From positions 1 through 33,850 of the forward strand of contig JAGRGQ010000041.1 of the NCBI GenBank assembly GCA_020445405.1: a stretch of DNA of 33,850 nucleotides. Reading direction: 5' to 3'. The stretch comes from Gammaproteobacteria bacterium (GTDB taxonomy: Bacteria > Pseudomonadota > Gammaproteobacteria > Chromatiales > Chromatiaceae). The position numbers were made by a program, and so were the translations under genes. Of the stretch, positions 15,407-23,405 are shown piece by piece (position 1 is the first letter of the stretch; the number at the start of each line of letters is the position of its first letter). Below the pieces are notes generated by a model. That model ran no database searches, had not been told where the DNA came from, and saw only the letters and a list, made by a program, of their open reading frames with translations.

Positions 15407-17236
15407 TCACTGATTCAGGACGCGCCGCTCACCCCGCTCTGAAACGAGCATGATCTCCACCCGCCGATTGGCCCTGCGCCCCTCCGCTGTATCGTTGCTG
15501 GCAATGGGGCGCTGCGAGCCGTAACCCGTTACCACCATCCGCCGGGGATCCACGTTCGCATTGTGCTGCAGGAAGCGGACAGCGGCCGCTGCACGCGCGG
15601 AAGAGAGTTCCCAGTTGGAGGGGAAGGGTGACTCCCTGCCCACCGGAACAGCGTCGCTGTGACCCTCCACGCTGATGAGCCTGTCGGGATAGGCGTTGAG
15701 CAGCTCCGCCACCAGCTTCAGAGTCTCCTTGCCACTCCGTTTGATGTTGAAGGAGGATATGTTGAACAGCACCTCAGCCGGAACCTGAATAACAGTGCTC
15801 CTGTCCTGCAGGTGCTGTATCTGCACCTGGCGTTTTTGCAGCTCACGCTGCAGCTCGGTGAACTGTTCCCGCTCCCGGCTCCGCAGCATTTCCAGCTCTG
15901 AAAAGCGTCTCGCCAGATCCTCGTAGTCGGATGAGACGCGCTGATAGTTGGCACGCAAAGCCGCGATGGTCTGCTGCGTGCTGCTGATCTCCTGCTCTTT
16001 AAAGGCGATGGCAGCAGAGGCGGTGTCGATGCGGGACTGCAGCAGCTTCTGCCGGGCATTGGACTGTTCCAGGCGGGTGATCAGATTGGCGCGCTCCTGC
16101 GCCGCTGCCTGCTGCTGCCGTTCCAGTTTCAGCTGGCTCTTGGTCTTTTGCTCGACCTCTTTCTTCAGCTGTTCCTGAATAGCCTGACTGGCAAGCAGGT
16201 CTCTATTCAGTTCGTTCTGGGTTGCGGCAAGCGCTGCGAGTTCCTGCTGTTCCCTTGCCCTGGACTCCTTGATCGTCTCGAGATCGGCATGGAGTCGGTC
16301 GCGCTCGACCATGGATGCCTCCAGCTCGCTGCTTATCCGCTCCTTTTCCGATCGCGTCCTCTCCAGGTCCGCGCTCAGGCGTTCACCGGTGGTGAGGGCC
16401 TGCTTCAGTTCGTCGCTGATTTTGTCCCGCAGCGCCCTGTTTTTGGCGAGATCGGCAGTGAGTTTCTGCTCATTGGCGAGGGAGGATTCCAGTTTGCTGC
16501 TGATCTGCTCCTTCGAGCTCTGCAGCAGATCGAGTCTCTTCTTCAATCCCTCTCTGGCACGGGCCGACTGTTCGAGCTGTTCGCTGATGCGGTCGGTCGA
16601 GGTCTGCAACTCACCGAGGCTGGTGTTGAGTTGCTGTTTGTCGGAAAGTGAGTGGGTCAGCTCATCGTTGATCTTCTGTTTAGACTGCTGCAGCTGATCC
16701 AGGTCCTCGGTCAGGCGGTCTCTGGTATCTATCCATGCGGCCAGTTCTTTGCTGATCTGCTCCCGCGATGTCTGAATTTCTGCAAGCCTCTGGTTGAGCT
16801 GATTTCTCGCATTCATGGAGCTGGTCAGTTCGTTTTTTATATTTTCGCTGGTTTTGCTGAGTCGCTCGAACTCCTGCTGCAACTGTATGCGGGAAGACTC
16901 CGATGCCTTCAGATTGCTGTCCAGCATGTCGCGTGCGGCGATTGTGCCCTTGAGGGTCTGATCCAGTTTTCTGATATCGGTTTCTGCGCTGCCCAGTTTC
17001 ACGCGCAGGGATTTGCCGGTATCGCTCAGCCTGCTGTTTTCCCCGTGCAGAATCTGGATGCTGTGCTTGAGTCCGGAAATCTCTTCGCTCAACTGGCTCT
17101 GCCGGGCCCCGGCGACGCGTTGATAGGCGAGAAACTCGCTGCGTTCCATAAAATAGGCGCCGATGCCGACAATCGCGGCCAGGGTTGCGAAAATGCTCCA
17201 TATCCACAGGCTTCGGCTATTATTGTTATTGCTCAT
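15407..17236 (-). CDS. Inner-membrane-anchored coiled-coil protein with OmpA peptidoglycan-binding domain
   Basis: 609 aa from the ATG at 17236 (the frame runs further upstream without support). One membrane helix (about 10-29) anchors it. Residues about 45-480 are a long coiled coil, of which 137-360 are eight exact-length 28-residue repeats beginning with Leu and ending near ISxE, with a further copy at 95-122. The C-terminal OmpA-like domain (about 485-600) shows EGHSDAVPV, GYGSQRP and the EGRRANRRVEIML signature that binds meso-diaminopimelate in peptidoglycan. The protein could bridge the inner membrane to the cell wall, like MotB or Pal-type anchors but with a stalk of more than 50 nm if fully helical. 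It converges on the methionine-rich pair. Confidence 0.85.
   Translation of the reverse strand: MSNNNNSRSLWIWSIFATLAAIVGIGAYFMERSEFLAYQRVAGARQSQLSEEISGLKHSIQILHGENSRLSDTGKSLRVKLGSAETDIRKLDQTLKGTIAARDMLDSNLKASESSRIQLQQEFERLSKTSENIKNELTSSMNARNQLNQRLAEIQTSREQISKELAAWIDTRDRLTEDLDQLQQSKQKINDELTHSLSDKQQLNTSLGELQTSTDRISEQLEQSARAREGLKKRLDLLQSSKEQISSKLESSLANEQKLTADLAKNRALRDKISDELKQALTTGERLSADLERTRSEKERISSELEASMVERDRLHADLETIKESRAREQQELAALAATQNELNRDLLASQAIQEQLKKEVEQKTKSQLKLERQQQAAAQERANLITRLEQSNARQKLLQSRIDTASAAIAFKEQEISSTQQTIAALRANYQRVSSDYEDLARRFSELEMLRSREREQFTELQRELQKRQVQIQHLQDRSTVIQVPAEVLFNISSFNIKRSGKETLKLVAELLNAYPDRLISVEGHSDAVPVGRESPFPSNWELSSARAAAAVRFLQHNANVDPRRMVVTGYGSQRPIASNDTAEGRRANRRVEIMLVSERGERRVLNQ
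16157..16954 (-). repeat. Tandem 84-bp (28-residue) repeats coding for a coiled coil
   Basis: Eight consecutive units of exactly 28 residues cover protein residues 137-360. Each has Leu at position 1, Leu at 11 and 15, and Ile-Ser-x-Glu-type endings. A ninth full unit (95-122) and a 14-residue half unit (123-136) precede them. 28 residues is four heptads, so the repeat unit keeps the coiled-coil register. Divergence at the DNA level shows that the expansion is old. Confidence 0.8.
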
Positions 17237-17458
17237 GGGACTTTCTCGCTCTATTTTTTTATCAATAGGCTCGGTACCGAGGCGAAGCGGATCTGGCACC
17301 GGGAATGCCACCGGCATGCTGACAGAATAGAGAATTCGGCGGTGCTTTTCCAGCGCCGGCGCCGCGCATCCATTAGGTTGGAAAGAGGGATCGGTTCATC
17401 CGGATTTTTCGGCGCTGACTGCATGGACATTTCGGCAGTTCAGGGGTGAAACAGGCGG

Positions 17459-17764
17459 ATGAGAGCGCTGTATCAGTCAAAAGACCGTATCGAGGCACAG
17501 TTGCTGAAAGATTATCTTGCCAGTTATCACATCCGGGCTGTGGTGCATGGCGAGTTCCTGATCGGCGCCGCGGGAGAGCTGCCGGTACTGCCTTTTCCAG
17601 TGCTCTGGGTGCTGGAAGAGCGCGACTTCGAGCGCGCCAGGGCGCTGGTTGAGCATTTTCTGGCTCAGGAATCGGCCGTTACGGACTGGCAATGCAGCTA
17701 CTGTGGCGAGCTAAACGAGCGCCAGTTTCATCAGTGCTGGAACTGCTCCACACTGCGTGAGTGA
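17459..17764 (+). CDS. DUF2007 domain protein with C-terminal zinc ribbon
   Basis: 101 aa. Residues 1-70 match the DUF2007 (putative signal-transducing) fold: MRALYQSKDRIEAQLLKDYL at the start, GEFLIGAAGELP, then WVLEERDFERARALVEHFL. The tail adds a four-cysteine zinc ribbon, CSYCGELNERQFHQCWNC (C-x2-C and C-x2-C). The domain resembles the ferredoxin-like regulatory fold related to GlnB-type proteins. The zinc ribbon suggests contact with a nucleic acid or another protein. It is a single gene upstream of asmA, with a 109-base gap, and divergent from the OmpA-domain gene. No function is established. Confidence 0.8.
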   Translation: MRALYQSKDRIEAQLLKDYLASYHIRAVVHGEFLIGAAGELPVLPFPVLWVLEERDFERARALVEHFLAQESAVTDWQCSYCGELNERQFHQCWNCSTLRE

Positions 17765-17873
17765 ATAGGCCCGTTTCAGCACCGCCGGCCACGCCCGCGT
17801 AATGGAAATTCTTCCCCGTATAGGCCATCCTAGACCAGTAGAAGTTGCAGCATGCATGTAAAGGGAGCGCAGG

Positions 17874-20015
17874 ATGGGAAAGTTATTCAAGATACTCGGT
17901 TGGACCCTCGGCCTGTTGGTCATACTGGTGTTGGCGGCGGTATTGATTCTCCCGCAGGTGGTCGATCCAAATGACTACAAGGATGAAATCATCGCCCAGG
18001 TCAAACAGCAGACCGGGCGCGATCTGACGATCGACGGCCAGATTCAACTCTCCGTATTTCCCTGGCTTGGCGTTGAAACCGGTGCCGTCACGCTGGGCAA
18101 CGCAAAGGGCTTCGAAGAGAAAGCTTTCGCGGCGGTGCAGCATGCTGCTGTGCGGGTCAAACTGCTGCCGTTGTTGAGCCGTAAACTGGAGGTCGACACG
18201 ATCGGGCTCAAGGGGCTTGAACTGAACCTGACGCGGCTGAAGGATGGCGTCAGCAACTGGGATGACCTGGCAGGCAGCGGCGGGCGGCAGCAGGAGAAGA
18301 CGCATGCCGGCGGGAGTAGAGGGGAGGAAGGGGTTGTCGACGGCGCTCTTGCGGGGCTCACCATCGGTGGTATTGATATCAGCGATGCCAGGATTACCTG
18401 GGACGATCGTATGACCGGCCAGCGGGTTTCCATAGAGCAGTTCCGGCTGAACAGCGGACCGCTGGTTTCGGGAAAGCCGGTTGATCTGCAATTTGGCATG
18501 ACGCTGAAGAACAAGCAGCCTGCGGTGAATGCAAAACTGGATTTCAAAGGGGTGGTGGCGCTGGATGAAGCAGCCGGCGTGATCGATGTCAGCGGCCTGA
18601 AGGCAGTGCTCGATGCCGAGGGGGATGCGCTGCCGGGCGGTGCGGTCAGGACGGTTCTCGAAGCCGCGGTAAACGCGGCCCTTGACGGCTCGCGGGTCGA
18701 CGTTTCCGGTCTCAGGCTGAACGCCGGAGAGCTCATGCTGAGCGGTAACCTGAAAGGGCGGGAGCTGACCCGGCAGCCTGCATTCAGTGGAAACCTGGAA
18801 TTGGCGGAATTCAATCTGCGCAAGTGGATGGCGGATCACGCTATCGCCCTTCCGCCAATGGCGGATGCCGCTACGCTGACCCGGGTCGGTGCCGCTCTGA
18901 CGCTGAAATCGGAGGACGGCGCAACGCGCATCGACGATCTTTCTGCGCGTCTGGATGAGAGCCGCTTGAACGGCAGCGCCACCATCCGGGGCAGCGCGAT
19001 CGGCTTCAATCTGAATCTGGATGCGATCGACGTGGATCGCTACCTGCCGGCGGATGAGAAGAGCGCCGAAAAGCCGGCGGCTGCATCGACGTCGAGATCC
19101 AAGGCCGGCGGTGGCGCGGCAACGGGCGAAGGGACCCTGTTCCCGGTGGAGACGCTGCGTGCGCTGGATATCGACGGGGTGGTGAACGTCGGGCGGCTGA
19201 CAATCAGCAGTTTACTGATGGAACAGCTCAAGCTGACGCTGAAGGCAAAGCAGGGTCAGCTCGATCTCGGCCAGCAGGTGAGCAGCTTCTACCAGGGGGG
19301 ATACAAGGGGAAGGCCAGCCTCGATGTGCGGGGCAGGACTCCCAGCACACGCATGGATGCCGCCGCCACCGGCATCCAGATAGGCCCTCTGCTCAAGGAT
19401 CTCACCGGCCAGGAGAAGCTTGTCGGCCAGGGTCGTTTCAGCGCCGATCTCAACGCGCAGGGTAACAGCGTCAATGCGTTGAAGCGAACCCTCGGGGGCA
19501 AACTCGACTTCAAATTCGAGGATGGAGCGCTCAAGGGGGTCAACGTCGCACAGGCGATCCGCGAAGCAAGGGCAAGGCTGTCCGGCACGCCGTTGTCCGC
19601 CAGCAACGTGCCGCAGCAAACCGATTTTTCCGAGCTGGGCGGTTCCGGTGTGATTACCAACGGCGTGCTCGACAATCGCGATCTGCTCGCCAAATCACCG
19701 TTTCTGAGAGTCAACGGTGCGGGTCAGGTAAACCTGGTTGCGGAGAATCTGGACTACACCGTCGAGGGGGTCGTGGTCAACACCGACAAGGGACAGGGCG
19801 GCGAGGGACTGGATGAACTCAAGGGTGTGGTGATCCCGGTCCACCTGACCGGTCCGCTCGCATCCCCGCACTACACGGTGAATTGGGAAAAGGCGCTGCT
19901 GGAGAGTCAGAAGGGGAAGCTGAAGGAGAAAATCCAGGAGAAGCTGGAAGAGAAGCTGAAAGGCAGGGCGCTTCCCGGCAACCTCCAGGACACGCTGAAG
20001 GGTCTGTTCAATTGA
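17874..20015 (+). CDS. AsmA family protein
   Basis: 713 aa with AGGGAGCGCAGG before the ATG as ribosome-binding site. An N-terminal membrane anchor (about 8-30) is followed by VDPNDYKDEIIAQVKQQTGR and PWLGVETGAVTLGNAKGF, both characteristic of the AsmA N-terminal domain. The long periplasmic region is beta-rich, as expected for the bridge-like lipid-transfer fold. The AsmA_2-type C-terminal part includes GGKLDFKFEDGALKGVNVAQ. AsmA proteins affect outer-membrane assembly and phospholipid movement between membranes. The last 40 residues are a lysine/glutamate helix (KLKEKIQEKLEEKLKGR). It is probably monocistronic. Confidence 0.92.
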   Translation: MGKLFKILGWTLGLLVILVLAAVLILPQVVDPNDYKDEIIAQVKQQTGRDLTIDGQIQLSVFPWLGVETGAVTLGNAKGFEEKAFAAVQHAAVRVKLLPLLSRKLEVDTIGLKGLELNLTRLKDGVSNWDDLAGSGGRQQEKTHAGGSRGEEGVVDGALAGLTIGGIDISDARITWDDRMTGQRVSIEQFRLNSGPLVSGKPVDLQFGMTLKNKQPAVNAKLDFKGVVALDEAAGVIDVSGLKAVLDAEGDALPGGAVRTVLEAAVNAALDGSRVDVSGLRLNAGELMLSGNLKGRELTRQPAFSGNLELAEFNLRKWMADHAIALPPMADAATLTRVGAALTLKSEDGATRIDDLSARLDESRLNGSATIRGSAIGFNLNLDAIDVDRYLPADEKSAEKPAAASTSRSKAGGGAATGEGTLFPVETLRALDIDGVVNVGRLTISSLLMEQLKLTLKAKQGQLDLGQQVSSFYQGGYKGKASLDVRGRTPSTRMDAAATGIQIGPLLKDLTGQEKLVGQGRFSADLNAQGNSVNALKRTLGGKLDFKFEDGALKGVNVAQAIREARARLSGTPLSASNVPQQTDFSELGGSGVITNGVLDNRDLLAKSPFLRVNGAGQVNLVAENLDYTVEGVVVNTDKGQGGEGLDELKGVVIPVHLTGPLASPHYTVNWEKALLESQKGKLKEKIQEKLEEKLKGRALPGNLQDTLKGLFN

Positions 20016-20070
20016 CCAGTTTGAGCGCGATGGGCCTATACACGCTTTGGCAGAGTGCTAGAATTACGCG

Positions 20071-20094
20071 CGTTGGCGGGCCGTTTTGCCAACG
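20071..20094 (+). terminator. Hairpin after asmA
   Basis: CGTTGGC pairs with GCCAACG across a ten-base loop, 55 bases after the asmA stop. A second stem (TGCGGC/GCCGCA, 20104-20122, followed by AAAA) comes next. Neither has a T-run, so termination is likely but not certain. Confidence 0.35.
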
Positions 20095-20214
20095 GGGTCA
20101 GGGTGCGGCGGCAACTGCCGCAAAATAGGATCGGCAGCGGGATAGGGGTGAATCGCAGAAGCTTCCGCGACTACCTCTCCCGGCGCGGATTCAGAATGGA
20201 TAGGTGATTAAAAA

Positions 20215-20478
20215 ATGGTTAGAAAAACTTTTACAAAGCTGGCGGCTGCGGCTTTGGTGGCGGGACTGGTTTCCGGTTGTGCCACAACCGATCAGCTGAA
20301 GCAGATGCAGGCGGCGATCGACCAGGCGCAGGAGCGCGCGGATGCCGCGCTTGCCGCAGCCAAGGCCGCCGGTTCCAGGGCTGCCGCGGCGATGGATGCG
20401 GCCACTGCGGCGCAAAACCAGGCGGACGAATGCTCTGAACGCTGCAACCGTATTATGAGCAAGGCGATGTCCAAATAA
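20215..20478 (+). CDS. Lpp/OprI-like alanine-zipper murein lipoprotein
   Basis: 87 aa. The signal peptide ends in a lipobox, LVSGCATT, so the cysteine (residue 22) should be lipidated. The mature part is an alanine-rich heptad helix (DAALAAAKAAGSRAAAAMDA), the alanine zipper seen in Pseudomonas OprI and related to Braun lipoprotein. It ends in Lys (RIMSKAMSK), the residue that L,D-transpeptidases attach to peptidoglycan. The role would be tethering the outer membrane to the wall. Two extra cysteines (CSERC) near the C-terminus are unusual for the family. An L,D-transpeptidase gene faces it across two hairpins. Confidence 0.85.
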   Translation: MVRKTFTKLAAAALVAGLVSGCATTDQLKQMQAAIDQAQERADAALAAAKAAGSRAAAAMDAATAAQNQADECSERCNRIMSKAMSK

Positions 20479-20486
20479 AATCTCAA

Positions 20487-20515
20487 CCAGGGCGGCATGA
20501 AGTCTGCCGCCCTGG
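20487..20515. terminator. Strong 11-bp hairpin after the lipoprotein gene
   Basis: CCAGGGCGGCA pairs perfectly with TGCCGCCCTGG around a seven-base loop, eight bases after the lipoprotein stop. Read leftward it is followed by the T-rich TTGAGATTTTATTT, so it can serve the convergent transpeptidase gene too. Confidence 0.7.
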
Positions 20516-20536
20516 CCCGCTGCGTCCGCAGCGGGC
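20515..20536. terminator. Second hairpin abutting the first
   Basis: GCCCGCTGC pairs perfectly with GCAGCGGGC around GTCC and shares one base with the previous hairpin. The two stems fill the gap between the convergent lipoprotein and transpeptidase genes. Confidence 0.55.
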
Positions 20537-20545
20537 AGCAACGCC

Positions 20546-21451
20546 TCAGGGGGAGACGGGCAGCGGGATGCCGCTGTGGGTCAACGCGGCTTCCATCAGC
20601 GTGTTCCAGTCGATGGTGGGCCGGCGTGGTCCAATGGCTGCAGTGACCGCTGTCTGCAGTCGGGCGAGATCCACCGCCGCATGCTGCCGCTGTTCGCTCA
20701 GCGGTTGGTGCGCCTCAATGTATAACCGCCCCTCCACCCAGCCCAGCTTGTACGGTTCATTGATAATGCGTACCCGGGTATTGATGGCGATTCGCGGGAA
20801 GAGCTTCTCGATATCCTCAGGATAGAGCCGGATGCAGCCGTGACTGACCCGCATGCCCACGCCGAAGGGTTTGTTTGTTCCGTGCAGCAGATATCCCGGC
20901 AGGGCCAGGTAGATCGCGTAAGCACCGAGCGGATTGTCGGGCCCCGGCGGCACCACCTGCGGCAGTACGTCGCCGTTTTCCAGATGCTCGAAGCGGATCG
21001 ACTCCGGCGGTGTCCATGAGGGGTTTGGCAGTTTGCCGGTGACGCGGGTCTCCGCGACGGGCGTCTCCCAGCCCTCGCGCCCGATACCCAGCGGGTAGGT
21101 GATGACCCGGTTCTCTCCCCTTGGGTAGTAGTACAGTCTCAGTTCCGCCAGGTTGATGACGATGCCTTCGCGCGGACCAGGGGGCAGCATAAAGCGGGTT
21201 GGAAGGACGATCTCCAGTCCCTCGCCCGGCAGCCACGGATCGACCCCCGGATTGGCTTCACTGATCTCCAGATATCCCAGGTCGTTGGCGCGTGCGATAT
21301 CGGACAGGGTATCCTCGTAGCGGCTGGTGACACTCGAAATCTCACCCACCACGTCGTTGCCCGGCAGCGGCAGCGGAAATTCGCGCGCCAGTCCGGTCAG
21401 CGGCGCTGCCAGGCAGAGAACAATCAAACGGGTCAGCAGGAGTCGCAACAT
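20546..21451 (-). CDS. L,D-transpeptidase (YkuD/ErfK type)
   Basis: 301 aa from the ATG at 21451, which gives a clean signal peptide (MLRLLLTRLIVLCLAAPLTG). A LysM-like wall-binding segment (about 35-80, YEDTLSDIARANDLGYLEIS) precedes the YkuD catalytic domain (about 93-225). The catalytic signature is complete: HGTNKPFGVGMRVSHGCIRL, with nucleophile Cys206 preceded by the two histidines. Enzymes of this layout (ErfK, YbiS, YcfS) either join Braun lipoprotein to diaminopimelate or make 3-3 cross-links. The facing gene encodes an Lpp/OprI-like lipoprotein with a C-terminal lysine, so the first role is likely. A C-terminal extension of about 70 residues is not catalytic. Confidence 0.93.
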   Translation of the reverse strand: MLRLLLTRLIVLCLAAPLTGLAREFPLPLPGNDVVGEISSVTSRYEDTLSDIARANDLGYLEISEANPGVDPWLPGEGLEIVLPTRFMLPPGPREGIVINLAELRLYYYPRGENRVITYPLGIGREGWETPVAETRVTGKLPNPSWTPPESIRFEHLENGDVLPQVVPPGPDNPLGAYAIYLALPGYLLHGTNKPFGVGMRVSHGCIRLYPEDIEKLFPRIAINTRVRIINEPYKLGWVEGRLYIEAHQPLSEQRQHAAVDLARLQTAVTAAIGPRRPTIDWNTLMEAALTHSGIPLPVSP

Positions 21452-21526
21452 GTTCACTCTCGGGTTTTTCACCGCATTATCGCATAATCCCGTTTCCATG
21501 GTGCGAGGGCACAGCCGGAGGACGGA

Positions 21527-22600
21527 GTGCTGAGTGAGGAAGAGTTCTCAAACCGGCTGTTGGCCTGGCACCGGCGTGCCGGCCGCAAGGATCTGCCCTG
21601 GCAGCGGAACCCCAGCACCTATCGGGTCTGGGTATCGGAGATCATGCTGCAACAGACCCAGGTCGCCAGCGTGATACCCTATTTCAACAGGTTTATGGCA
21701 AGGTTCCCGGATGTTTCGCGACTGGCCGACGCGGCACTGGACGATGTGCTGCACCTCTGGTCCGGTCTGGGCTATTACGCCCGTGCCAGAAATCTGCACC
21801 GGGCGGCGCAGCAGATCAGGGACGATCACCGGGGCAGGTTTCCTGAGGAGTTCGAGCAGCTGCTTTCGCTTCCGGGCGTCGGGCGTTCCACCGCGGGTGC
21901 CGTGCTCTCGCTTGCGCTCGGCCGCTCCCACCCGATTCTCGACGGCAACGTCAAGCGCGTGCTCACCCGTTTCTTCGCCGTGACCGGCTGGCCGGGAGAG
22001 GCTGCGGTTCAGCAGCGGCTGTGGGCGATCGCGGAACGGTTGACGCCCCGCACGCAGGCGGGAATCTACAATCAGGCCATGATGGATCTCGGCGCCGGCG
22101 TCTGCACCCGGCGTAATCCAGCCTGCGCCGACTGTCCCCTGAGCGACCAGTGCCGGGCTTATGCCGAGGGTGACCCGCTGCGCTACCCCGCGTCCAGAAT
22201 GCGTCAAAAGCTGCCGTCAAAAGCGGTGCGCCTGCTGCTGCTGCAGCGGGATAGAGGGACACTGTTGCTGGAGCGGCGCCCGCCAAACGGTATCTGGGGC
22301 GGTCTCTGGAGTCTGCCCGAGTGCGATCCGGATGCCGACCCGGTCGGTCACTGTGCCACCCGTCTGGGACTGAAGGTAGTGAATGTGCGCGATTTCCCGC
22401 GCCGCCGCCACAGCTTCACCCATTTTCATCTCGATATCCACCCGCTGGTGCTGCAGGTTGAAGCCAGCGGGGAATGCGTGATGGATGAGTGTGGGCGAGT
22501 CTGGTATAACACCGCAAAACCGGATCGACGGGGACTGGCTGCACCGGTGGCCCGGTTGATCGCCGAATTCCGCGCGCTGACGATAGGAGAGAACGAATGA
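21527..22600 (+). CDS. mutY: A/G-specific adenine DNA glycosylase MutY
   Basis: 357 aa from a GTG with GGAGG five bases upstream. MutY removes adenine mispaired with 8-oxoguanine. The catalytic Glu lies in [13 protein letters not shown]. The helix-hairpin-helix reads [18 protein letters not shown], and the catalytic Asp is in [10 protein letters not shown]. The [4Fe-4S] cluster ligands are in [17 protein letters not shown] (C-x6-C-x2-C-x5-C). The C-terminal NUDIX-like domain that reads 8-oxoG follows ([20 protein letters not shown], then [10 protein letters not shown]). The stop overlaps the yggX start by four bases, the same arrangement as in many Gammaproteobacteria. Confidence 0.96.
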   Translation: MLSEEEFSNRLLAWHRRAGRKDLPWQRNPSTYRVWVSEIMLQQTQVASVIPYFNRFMARFPDVSRLADAALDDVLHLWSGLGYYARARNLHRAAQQIRDDHRGRFPEEFEQLLSLPGVGRSTAGAVLSLALGRSHPILDGNVKRVLTRFFAVTGWPGEAAVQQRLWAIAERLTPRTQAGIYNQAMMDLGAGVCTRRNPACADCPLSDQCRAYAEGDPLRYPASRMRQKLPSKAVRLLLLQRDRGTLLLERRPPNGIWGGLWSLPECDPDADPVGHCATRLGLKVVNVRDFPRRRHSFTHFHLDIHPLVLQVEASGECVMDECGRVWYNTAKPDRRGLAAPVARLIAEFRALTIGENE

Positions 22601-22866
22601 GCCGAATGGTTAACTGTGTGAAGCTGAAGCGGGAGGCGGAAGGGCTGGAGCGACCCACCTATCCCGGCGAACTGGGCAAGCGGGTGTTTGAAAACGTCTC
22701 CAAAGAGGCCTGGCAGATGTGGCTGAAGCACCAGACCATGCTCATCAACGAATACCGCCTCAGTCCCATGGACCCGAAAGCGCGCAAGTACCTGGAAGAG
22801 CAGATGGAGGAGTTTTTCTTCGGCCAGGGCGCCGAGGTACCGGAACCCTTCAGACCCATGGCATGA
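22597..22866 (+). CDS. yggX: YggX family Fe(II)-trafficking / oxidative damage protection protein
   Basis: 89 aa, the usual YggX length. It begins [20 protein letters not shown], with the conserved cysteine at residue 7, followed by [18 protein letters not shown] and [20 protein letters not shown], all typical of the family. YggX protects iron-sulfur enzymes and lowers oxidative DNA damage in enterics; the molecular mechanism is debated. It is translationally coupled to mutY (ATGA overlap), so the operon joins repair of oxidised guanine pairs with iron handling. Confidence 0.96.
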   Translation: MSRMVNCVKLKREAEGLERPTYPGELGKRVFENVSKEAWQMWLKHQTMLINEYRLSPMDPKARKYLEEQMEEFFFGQGAEVPEPFRPMA

Positions 22867-22924
22867 TTTGTCCTTTAAACTTGACTCCAACCCGTCTCCC
22901 CGCTTTAATACGCCTCTCTCCTGA

Positions 22925-23000
22925 GGCCAGGTAGCTCAGTCGGTAGAGCAGGGGACTGAAAATCCCCGTGTCGGCAGTTCGATTCTGTCCCTGGCCACCA
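22925..23000 (+). tRNA. tRNA-Phe (anticodon GAA)
   Basis: A 76-base cloverleaf. The acceptor GGCCAGG pairs with CCTGGCC. The D-arm is GCTC-AGTCGGTA-GAGC and the anticodon stem GGGGA/TCCCC encloses CTGAAAA (anticodon GAA). The T-arm GGCAG-TTCGATT-CTGTC contains one G-T wobble, and discriminator A precedes an encoded CCA. It follows yggX by 58 bases. The 3' end is a classical integration point; the DNA beyond it differs in style. Confidence 0.97.
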
Positions 23001-23286
23001 TATAAATCAATAACTTACGTAAATCCCCAAAAATCGTCTGGCACCGCATGGCGCGGTGCTGCGCAAGCGCCTCATCTCGACTCACGGGTGCACAACAGGA
23101 TTGCCCATTCGATTCTGGGGCGCGTCTGGCTATTTTGTGTGCTCGCAACAGCGGTTAGCCATCCTTCGTTGACGCGGTGGGCTGAGTCGCCGGATTTTCC
23201 CTGCATGCCGCTGCACGGGCGGAAGAACGCCAGCGGCTCGAACGGTTTTGCCGGTACATCAGCCGGTCGGCGGTCGCAAAAAACTT
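23001..23286. other. Gene-free stretch between tRNA-Phe and the chemoreceptor promoter
   Basis: No convincing gene is seen. The frame of the chemoreceptor stays open back into the tRNA, but this part has no ribosome-binding site and reads as noise. No integrase fragment or repeat of the tRNA 3' end was found in the window. Confidence 0.5.
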
Positions 23287-23313
23287 TTAAGATTCCGGCG
23301 CCTTTGCCGTTAG
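23287..23313 (+). promoter_or_regulatory. Sigma-28 (FliA)-like promoter of the chemoreceptor gene
   Basis: TTAAGATT, an exact 11-base spacer, then GCCGTTAG. Each half matches six of eight positions of the FliA consensus TAAAGTTT-N11-GCCGATAA. It lies about 93 bases before the chemoreceptor ATG, where a motility-class promoter is expected. Confidence 0.6.
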
Positions 23314-23405
23314 TTGGTCGAAGTGTGCGGTGCAGCGAACGTCGACCGGCAACTCGACGACGTAGCGTTTCATCTGCGGTTCCAACGCCAACGCAAGGAG
23401 GGGTA

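Noticed and set aside
22968..23405. Upstream extension of the chemoreceptor by 146 codons
   Set aside because: It begins inside tRNA-Phe and reads through the promoter; the strong AAGGAGGGG before 23406 fixes the start.
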